NCBI GenBank assembly: GCA_043228905.1
Contig: JBHGNT010000014.1
Span: forward strand, 16,492,001 to 16,556,000
Length of the DNA stretch: 64,000 nt
Direction of reading: 5' to 3'
Source: Azolla caroliniana
Lineage: Eukaryota; Polypodiophyta
Of the stretch, positions 57,137-64,000 are shown one piece after another. Position 1 is the first letter of the stretch; each line of letters starts with the position of its first letter. The notes beneath the pieces are model-generated. The model saw only the letters and a program-made list of their open reading frames with translations, did not search any database and was not told where the DNA came from. The position numbers were made by a program, and so were the translations under genes.

Positions 57137-57896
57137 TGTCGTGAAGAAAACCGGCCCTAAGAGGAATCAAGGAATTAAAGGCGTGAACCCGCCCTTGCAT
57201 GAGTGTGCGCAAATTGATACATTGTAGATAACTAGGAATAGGACGGCTGATGTAAATATACTAGGTATGACATATTTATTAACTAGGAAATCGACGCGTA
57301 TCTCTGTTCTAAAGGACAGAGAATAAAGTTGATGTGTTTGATGTAACGACCTCCTCTGCGACCTATAAAAGGGAGGGGAGAAGAAGAAGAAGGGATCGCG
57401 TTTTGGCGAGGACGAGGTGCTGTCAGACTGGGTATCGAGCTCTCTCCTCCTCTATCGTTGCTCTCTACTCTGTTTTTGCGTCGGTTGCCTCTGCTGCGCA
57501 TAAGCCCGGGTGCTTCCAGCAAAGGCTCCATCGTGCATTCTCTGTGTCGTGTGTGTGCGCGTGGGTTCTCTGTGTCGGGTCTATTGCCGACTTGCTGGTT
57601 GTAATCTTGCATACATTGTAACCTTGCTAGTTATTGAATTCAAACTTCTGTTTTCTCTCTTTGGTGTTCTCGCGAGTTTCCTCTACCTTGTCCAGTGAGC
57701 GTGTATCAGGTTCGGAGACTATACGCGTTCAGGTCATATTCGGCCAGTAACACTGTCCGCAACGAGCAGGCCTAGCCGGCGATAGGCTCGCGTATATCTC
57801 TCTCTCACTTTTGGTTTCGTAAACCCCTCAGTCCAAGGCCCTCACGGTCCCGCCTAAGTTTCTCCTGCATGAGCGGAACCACACGACAACGCGACA
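57137..57896 (+). mobile_element. Gy4 gypsy: 3' LTR
   Basis: 760 bp, TGTCGTGAAGAAAACCGG to CAACGCGACA, the same ends as the Gy3 LTR. A TATAAAAGG at about 57365-57373 is a clear candidate TATA box. Confidence 0.85.
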
Positions 57897-58283
57897 ACAA
57901 GAGATTGGGCCTCTGTTGGAAGCGCTCGGGCTTTCCACGAAAACAGAGGCAACCTCTCAACTTGCAGATAATGATCAAAGACAGAGGAGAAGAGCATGCG
58001 TTTAGTCCGACAACACTTAGTTCGACAACGCGTGATCCCCACTCATCCCCTTTTCCTCTCCTTTTATAGCACAAGGAGAGAGAGCCGTTACAGACTTGTT
58101 ACATCACCTTTTGGACAAAGATCTTCCTTGATTCCCTACCTAATGAATTCGTGCTACCTAGGATAATTACATCGCTGACCCGTACTTAACAATGTAAATA
58201 TATCAAAACATGTGCCCGTGTGTAAGGGCCGGTTCACGCACACTACCCACCAATTCCTCCTAGGGACGGTTTTCTCCAAGACA
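57897..58283 (-). mobile_element. Partial gypsy LTR of the same family, opposite orientation (Gy5)
   Basis: On the minus strand it begins TGTCTTGGAGAAAACCGTC (58283) and resembles the Gy3 LTR (compare GGAAGCGCTCGGGCTTTCC with its counterpart near 47190-47215). It abuts the Gy4 LTR end, giving an inverted LTR-LTR junction at 57896/57897 with no internal sequence. Confidence 0.65.
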
Positions 58284-58403
58284 ACGTGCATCCTAACCGC
58301 GCAATGTACGCATTTGCCCGTTTGTCTAAATCGTCCACACGGCCATGCACGCGTACGCCTTAAACTTGCACACGCGCGTACGTCCAAAAACGTGCACACG
58401 CGC
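58284..58403 (-). mobile_element. Fragment resembling the Gy2 LTR
   Basis: GTCCACACGGCCATGCACG and TTGCACACGCGCGTACG match 32900-32960 in the Gy2 3' LTR in the same orientation. It is flanked by other LTR pieces and has no ends of its own. Confidence 0.6.
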
Positions 58404-59280
58404 TATCGTAGTGTAATTCGCACACTACGTGAAAATTGCATTGTGGTTTCTCCGGATGGGACAAGGAGGAACCGGATGAAGGAGGAACCGGCAAGGAAGA
58501 CCCAGTAAGGAGAACCGGTCAAAACCGGATGGAGGAACCCGCAAGGAGGGCCCGGTAAGAACCAGATAAAGGAGAACCGGCAAGAGCCGGATAAAGAAGG
58601 CCGGTCTCTCACCGGATGAAGAGACAAATTTATAAATAGAAGAAAAGATTGTTACATGCATAGGGCAAGATTCAAACCCTGTACCTCCACGTAGACAAAC
58701 CCCAACCTTACCATTGTACTAACTTATCCTAAGTGTTCTAAATATAGATTTAATACGTATACGACCTTTCTTTACGCCTACCTTTATTAAAAGGTAAGTC
58801 ATGCATTTTTAGAATGCGTGAATACTTTATTTATAAGAAGAATGTACACCAATAAAAAATTACTCATGCACATCTAGCGAGCATGAGCACTATATTTAGG
58901 AAATAAAAGCATAGTGTAAAAAGCAACTCATGCACATTTAGTGTGCATGAACACTTTAGAAAAAGCATGAAGCTATGCTTAGCCTTTTCCATCCTTATAT
59001 AAGGAGGAGAGAAAGATGTATGAGGTTGTTGATTATTTTTACAAGGATTGATCAATCTAATATATTCGTGGGATTCACGAGTTTATCATAAAAATTCTCT
59101 TTCTTACAATCTAAATATTGATAAAATACACTAAAAACGTGGGATTCATAAGTTTTATTTCTTACTTCTCTCTCTACCTATTCATAACTAGCCTTATATT
59201 GTATTCTGCTTTCTCCTAGTCCAAAACCTCAGTGGTTCCCACCGGACTCACGCAACGATCTAGAGCCGAAAGGCACGACA
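58404..59280 (+). mobile_element. Gy6 gypsy: 5' LTR
   Basis: 877 bp. It starts TATCGTAGTGTAATT (the first G of TG has become A) and ends CCGAAAGGCACGACA, four bases before the primer-binding site. An inverted repeat CGTAGTGT/ACACTACG lies at its start. About 58441-58620 is an internal array of CCGG-rich units such as AACCGGATGAAGGAGG. Its partner solo LTR lies at 59387-60115. Confidence 0.8.
58441..58620. repeat. Degenerate 20-30 bp tandem repeat in the Gy6 LTR
   Basis: Successive units of the form (A)CCGGATGAAGGAGGAACC, GGCAAGG(A/G)(A/G)G and CCGGTAAGAACC are repeated about six times with variation. The block is missing from the solo copy at 59387-60115, which explains the shorter length of that LTR. 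Confidence 0.65.
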
Positions 59281-59386
59281 CAAGTGGTGAACCCGACGTG
59301 AAACCGGGTGGCAAGGAGATGGAAATTCAACCAGAGGCTAACAACATGATGGTGATGTTCGAGCGGATGCTACAAGACCAACGCGC
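59281..59386 (+). pseudogene. Gy6 primer-binding site and gag start, interrupted
   Basis: TGGTGAACCCGACGTGA at 59285-59301 is the family primer-binding site. A gag-like frame follows from ATG at 59320 (MEIQPEANNMMVMFERMLQD), cut at 59386 by the solo LTR. Confidence 0.7.
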
Positions 59387-60115
59387 TGTCGTAGTGTATT
59401 TTGTACACTACGTGAAAAACGTATATAGTATTAGATTCAATAAAAAATGAAGAAATAGAAGAAAATAGCAAAATAAATGGAACATGCATAGGGCAAGATT
59501 CAAACCTTGCACCTCCATGTTAATAATGTAATGTCTTACCATTACACTAGCATTTCATTAGTGTTAAAGCATAGATGTCCCACATAGAAAGGTAAATTCA
59601 CGCTAGGATAAACATTAGAAAAACGCATAACAAAAGAAAAAGCTACACATACACATCTAGCGTGCATGATAAAAAACGCACAAGTTAGAAAAAAGCATGA
59701 TCACTTTAGATAAAGCATATAGTCTATCTATAGGAAAAGCATGGGGTCTATAGTTAGAGAAAAAGCATGGATTACTAAGACTTCCTCATCACTACATAAG
59801 GATGGGGAGCACAATGTAATTGTGTGTGAAAAATATTTGGAAACTAGATATGTTTCTAAAAAACACCAATTAATAAACTATACTCGTGGGATTCACGAGA
59901 ATTCTATATCATTCTCTTTCAACCGAAGTTTATATTCTTATATTCATATTGATTAATCTAATACAATACACTCGTGGGATTCACGAGTTTGCTATAACTC
60001 TTTCTTACAACATATTTATATTCTTATTAGCCTTAAAACTCTCTTCTTCCTAGTCCAAAACCCCAGTGGTTCCCACCCGACTCACGCAAACGATCCGGAG
60101 CCGAAAGGCACGACA
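59387..60115 (+). mobile_element. Solo LTR of the Gy6 family within Gy6 gag
   Basis: 729 bp, TGTCGTAGTGTATTTT to CCGAAAGGCACGACA, similar to 58404-59280. Flanks are CGCGC on the left and GCGCG on the right; the shared GCGC is probably a short or eroded target duplication. No primer-binding site follows it; instead gag-like sequence resumes. Confidence 0.7.
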
Positions 60116-60204
60116 GCGCGATGTCGGAGATTGCAACGGCAGTAGAGCGGCTCGTGCAAGGGAACGGGCAATTCAATGGGAAAATGTTGTCCGCCGGAAT
60201 AGTA
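60116..60204 (+). pseudogene. Gy6 gag remnant
   Basis: A short open stretch on the plus strand (MSEIATAVERLVQGNGQFNG) following the solo LTR. It ends where minus-strand Gy7 sequence begins near 60205. Too short to classify alone. Confidence 0.5.
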
Positions 60205-62998
60205 TGTCTTCGTCGCATGTATTAGTTTCGACCTTCCGTTCTTCACTATCACCTCCCGTCTCTTGGGTCTTACATCGGTTCTCAGACGCAATTGCCCAAG
60301 TCTTTGGAACAAGTGTGGAGAAAATTTGGCCGTCGTCATTGTTTGTATTATCTTGGTCCTTCTCTTTCTTTTCGCCACCATCCATCTCTTGGGTCTCACG
60401 TTGGTTCCCAGACGCAACTGCCCAAGTCTCTAGATGAAGTGTTAGGAAAGTCTCCACATGACCATCCACCATCGACTCATTCATAGTAGGAATCGGCAAC
60501 GGCTCGGCTCAAGCCTAAACCGTTTAGATAAACCGGTTTAGACCGGTTTGGCGGTTTGGCGGCTCGGCTCGACTCGGCTTAGGTTTGAGTCGGGTTAAAC
60601 GGTTTGAGCTCGGCTCGGCTCGGCTCAAGTTGTGCTAAACCGGCTCAAACCGGCTAAGCCGATTATTAAAATTAGGTCACAGTAAAAGTTAAAACACTTA
60701 AAAAGTTAAAACACTTAAAAAGGTTAAAGTCTACAGTCTTAAGACTTAAGTCTTACACTACGACTCACAATCTACAGTCTACAGAGATCAGAGAGAGAGA
60801 GGCCAAAACTTCAAATTAATATTCGTTTCCTTCTTGGTTCCTTTCTGCGATCCATCCATATCCACTTTTTCTGGATGCCACAATACCTTTAGCACCTTGT
60901 TATCAGATTCTGCCAAACTGTGTGAAACAAACTACCCTATTTGGCATACAAAAGTGCTATGCTGATAGGCAATGATATCTGTAATTGTCTTAAAAATGGA
61001 TAAAATACTGTGAAGCCCACTAATTTTGTTTAATATCCATCCTGGGAAGAAACCACAAAATGTACTACTTCTTGTTCTCAACATTGCCAACATTGTTCTC
61101 CAATAGTGTGCCAATATGACATGCGCATGGTGTATGACAGTCATTCAATGACTGGTACCATATCAAATCCTATGCTCGGGTCCTCGTGGGAAAGGGAATT
61201 ATGGGACATTCATTACTCACAATAAAGCTTTGGCAGTGGTCTAGCTTGTAAATTGCTAGAACTATGAGACAACATCGTTGTAGTGGTGGAGGATTTGACT
61301 TGAAGAGAATGATCAACATAATGGTACTTAACAATTTGTACTTAATTGCAGAGGATGATGTTATTGAATACTTGTATTTGGACAAGTGAAAATGGTTGGA
61401 ATATAACCAACTCGAACAACTAATGATTTCTTACACTTTTTGAATAGTAAACATTTACATTTTCTCATTGTAAGTTTTCTAGTCTTTTTTAAACTATGAG
61501 ACATTTGTCTTGTTTTTCTTTAAATTCTTTTTCATTGATTTTGTTTTCATGCTATTGTTGGTACTAAAGAGACATTTTGATCCTTGCAAACTGTTTCAAT
61601 CGTCCTTAAATTCACTAATTGTTCAGTGTTTTACTTGTTTTTATCGGTCTTCATCAAGTCTTTAGTGTTTTACTTGTTCACTAATTGTTCAGTGTTTTAC
61701 TTGTTTAGGGTTAGGAGGATTTAACATATATTTCAATTTGTCAAGTTACAATAATCCAAACCGCTTCCCAAACCGCTTTCCAAACCGTTTCCTAAACCAG
61801 TTTAGACTAAACCGGTTTAGCCTAAACCAGTTTAGGGACTGGTTCGGTTCGGTTTGGTTCAAGTTTGAGAACCATTAAACGGTTTAGGCTTAGCCGGTTT
61901 GGCTTGGATAAGGCCAAACCGGCTAAGCCTAAACCGAGCCGTTGCCGATTCCTAATTCATAGCCATCTCCGACTCAATGTTGTTTTTTGTGGCTATTTCT
62001 TCAATCTCATGGGCCTCACACCCATTGACCCTCTTGATCGAACAAGCTTCGATCATGCTTCTCTCTTCGTCGCATGTATTCGTTTCAACCTCCGGCTCCT
62101 CGCCGACACCTTCCATCTCTTGGGTCTCACGTTGGTTCTTTGACACAACTGCGCAAGTCTCCGGAGCATGTGTGGAGAAAATCCGGTCGTGATCGTTGTC
62201 GACGCTTATTGTCTTGTTCATAGCCGCCTCCTCGATCTTGATTTCAGTGGCAAGATCCTTCATCATGTTGATCTCACACTCTTTATCTCCCTTAATGCAA
62301 GTTTCGATTTGGCTTGCTCCATCATCCGTTGTTTCAAACACGACGCATGTTTTGAAACATTCAACCTCTGAAATGGCCGTCGTCGTCCTCAAGTTATCAT
62401 CAATCTTCTTTTCATTTAGGTTGTTTTGTTTAGACGGCTCGACTTCTTTAGATGGTCTCGTTTTCTCTATGATCGGCCTTACCAAGTCAATACCATCAAG
62501 CCATTGATGATGCCTGTCGATCTTGTTGTATGCTTGCCTCATCGCAACCCAGTCCGCCACAAGGTCGTTTGCTTGGGTATCATCTTCGAGGAGAGTCCCC
62601 AACTCTCGTCTATCCTTCATGTCCACGGCTTTTAAGAAGTACAAAGTCTTGTCCTCCTCCAACAACACTTGGTCCATGTTGGGGAGATGACTAAACATTT
62701 TGTCAAACTCGTCGTACACCCTCGAGGTGCTCATCTTCTTATTCTTCTTTTCTATGCACTTCATCAAGGCATGTCGAGTCATCCTCGACAAATCTTCCGT
62801 CATAAACTCTACTAATATCGCTTTCTCGAACTCCGACCACGTTGTCTTCCCTTCTTGAAGCTCGATGACGCTCCTTTGGGTGTTGTTGGCGACCACTCTC
62901 TTGAAACTTGTGATTTGACGTGCTTCAAACACGTCCCTCTGATTCATCTCCCTTTTATGCATCAAGGAACTTCGTAATGTTCCTTCCGTCAAATTGAC
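60205..62998 (-). pseudogene. Gy7: gypsy gag, interrupted by a hAT element
   Basis: On the minus strand the main block 62992-61963 resembles Gy2 gag: SEFEKAILVEFMTEDLSRMT, RHALMKCIEKKNKKMSTSRV, DRRELGTLLEDDTQANDLVA, then a long acidic tail with HAPETCAVVSKNQRETQEME. After the hAT element is removed the frame continues MAMN|ESMVDGHVETF at 60478 and contains two more diverged copies of the ETWAVASGNQRETQEM unit, so the tail is an internal protein repeat. It ends at about 60205 against Gy6. Its own LTRs were not found; Co4 cuts its N-terminal side. Confidence 0.8.
60487..61954. mobile_element. Non-autonomous hAT-type DNA transposon, 1468 bp
   Basis: Terminal inverted repeats of 21 bp start TAGGAATCGGCAACGG on both sides, followed by subterminal repeats of AAACCGGTTTA and GGCTCGGCT words. 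It is flanked by a perfect 8-bp target duplication, ATTCATAG, at 60479-60486 and 61955-61962. The 8-bp duplication and TAGG-type TIR identify the hAT superfamily. The interior (about 60830-61700) encodes no transposase. On the minus strand a stretch reads FCGFFPGWILNKISGLHS, which could be a captured gene fragment. Excision restores the Gy7 frame exactly. Confidence 0.93.
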
Positions 62999-63399
62999 TG
63001 TAAAAGGTAACGTGCGGAAGCAAGTATGAAGACCGAACAGAAGGAAGAAAACTCAGGTTTAATGGAGAGCTTGAGCTTACGCAGTATACGCGGGAGAGAC
63101 AGAGAGAGTGAGAGAAAACACAAGAGCTATATTCAACAAAAAATCTCGATTCACTACTCTCTATACATATGTGTGTTCCATGAACACTTTTATACAAGTC
63201 CTCGAAGGACTGACTGAAGTACTGACCGTACTTCAATGCTCTTTAAGAGCTCCTATACTAACTCCCAAATATATTCCTCACGGAATATCTTTCCTAACGG
63301 CCTCCCGGTTTACGAACTCGGCCTAACCGATCGGTCCCAACCGATCCGGTCCTCGGCTTCTTCAGCCGATCCGGCCGATGTTGAGCTTGTCTCTCAACA
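62999..63399 (-). mobile_element. Co4: 3' LTR
   Basis: 401 bp. On the minus strand it starts TGTTGAGAGACAAGC right after a purine tract (GCTTGAGGGGGAG) and ends GTTACCTTTTACA. The left flank is TTGAC (62994-62998); the other side lies beyond the window. Its start resembles the Co2 LTR (TGTTGAGAGATC), and the internal tail is also similar, which suggests a copia element. Confidence 0.75.
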
Positions 63400-64000
63400 C
63401 TCCCCCTCAAGCTCAACTCGAGGCTCTTCGGGATCCTCGGGCTCATAGCTCCGGTTCCTCCTGGCTTCACGCCTCGTTCGCGCTCCTCAACCTGTTCGAC
63501 TCCGCGCGCTTCGACCCTTCCGGTCGGCTTGTATACTCATGCGGCCCTTATCAACTCCTGCTGCCTTTTCTTCGGCTTGGGCCTCGGTTGATTCAGCGTA
63601 TCTGAATGAAACAACCGAACCGACTCGGCTACCTCCGATCGGTTTTCGCTCTCGTCCGAGTTGGCTGTCTCCAACTCGTCTTCGGACTTCTCGCCCTCGG
63701 TGGCGTTATCTTCCCCATGCGTGGTTGGCTTCGGCTCTCTCCTTCGGCTGCTCCCCTTCTGTCCGCTTTCGGACTTTTCCGCGGGTCCGCCCTCGGCTTC
63801 TTCAGCCGATCCGAAGTCGAACTCGACAACCGAGTTAACAACCGAGTCAACCGACTCGGTGTCGTGGCCTCCGCTCCTTTCCTGCTGCTTTGCTTGGTCG
63901 TTCAGGATTGTTCTCCCCCTCAAGTTTGGCACGTTGAGGTGACGCAATCCGAGCGCACCAGAGAATTGCCGCAACCCTTCCAGACCAAGAGGCTTTGTGA
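63400..64000 (-). pseudogene. Co4: internal 3' end, running off the window
   Basis: On the minus strand an open block (63974-63537) reads MRQFSGALGLRHLNVPNLRG and then a Ser/Glu-rich acidic stretch (ESVDSVVNSVVEFDF, GEKSEDELETANSDESENRS) ending PRPKPKKRQQELIRAA. It shows no reverse transcriptase or RNase H. As in Co2, a non-enzymatic low-complexity region seems to precede the polypurine tract. Only the last 600 bp are visible, so the function is unknown. Confidence 0.5.

Overview
The window is nuclear DNA from a seed plant, most likely an angiosperm. The evidence is plant gene families with standard plant intron positions (a class III peroxidase, a LUL/LOG2-type RING ligase, a GT47 exostosin-like glycosyltransferase and cullin-3), a nuclear-type tRNA-Thr gene with an upstream CAA, plant telomere-type CCCTAAA repeats, and plant LTR retrotransposons with TGGTATCAGAGC primer sites. 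No species can be named from sequence alone.

Positions 1-25,574 are the gene-bearing, AT-rich half. From left to right they hold a LINE zinc-binding-domain remnant at the very edge, T/G-rich low-complexity DNA, a four-exon class III peroxidase (minus, 2162-3712), minisatellite and microsatellite DNA, a telomere-like tract with a tRNA-Thr(AGT) gene, about 3.8 kb with no recognisable gene, a three-exon RING E3 ligase (plus, 9868-11880), a four-exon GT47 glycosyltransferase (plus, 14574-16868) with about 290 bp of ACAT repeat in intron 2, a 3.7 kb repeat-containing spacer, and cullin-3 (minus, 20591-24282), whose single coding intron reads as GC-AG. All four exon sets join in frame to full-length proteins of 322, 434, 521 and 734 residues. 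They are unrelated housekeeping or cell-wall genes and show no sign of working together.

Positions 25,575-64,000 are almost entirely stacked retrotransposons. A chromovirus-type Ty3/gypsy remnant (Gy1) carries two solo LTRs, one of which has two perfect heat-shock elements upstream of a TATA box. It is interrupted by a Ty1/copia element (Co1) whose two 408-bp LTRs lie in inverted orientation. The gag start of the outer Co1 half is interrupted by a gypsy element (Gy2), recovered in three pieces. Gy2 itself contains a solo LTR in its 3' LTR, a copia element (Co2) lacking reverse transcriptase, and a gypsy element (Gy3) in its gag. Co2 in turn contains an apparently intact young copia element (Co3, 36312-41773) with LTRs that look identical and one open 1338-codon gag-pol frame. 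Target-site duplications or host-frame continuity support most of these junctions.

Positions 55,931-64,000 hold further copies of the Gy2/Gy3 family in both orientations (Gy4 to Gy7), a solo LTR, a 1468-bp non-autonomous hAT element with perfect 8-bp target duplications inside a gypsy gag, and the 3' LTR plus internal end of another LTR element (Co4) that runs off the window. The most notable signals are the heat-shock-type LTR, the intact copia with a 20-bp palindrome over its TATA box, the inverted LTR pair, the RT-less copia, the hAT insertion, the cullin-3 GC-AG intron, and the distal-pocket alanine in the peroxidase.
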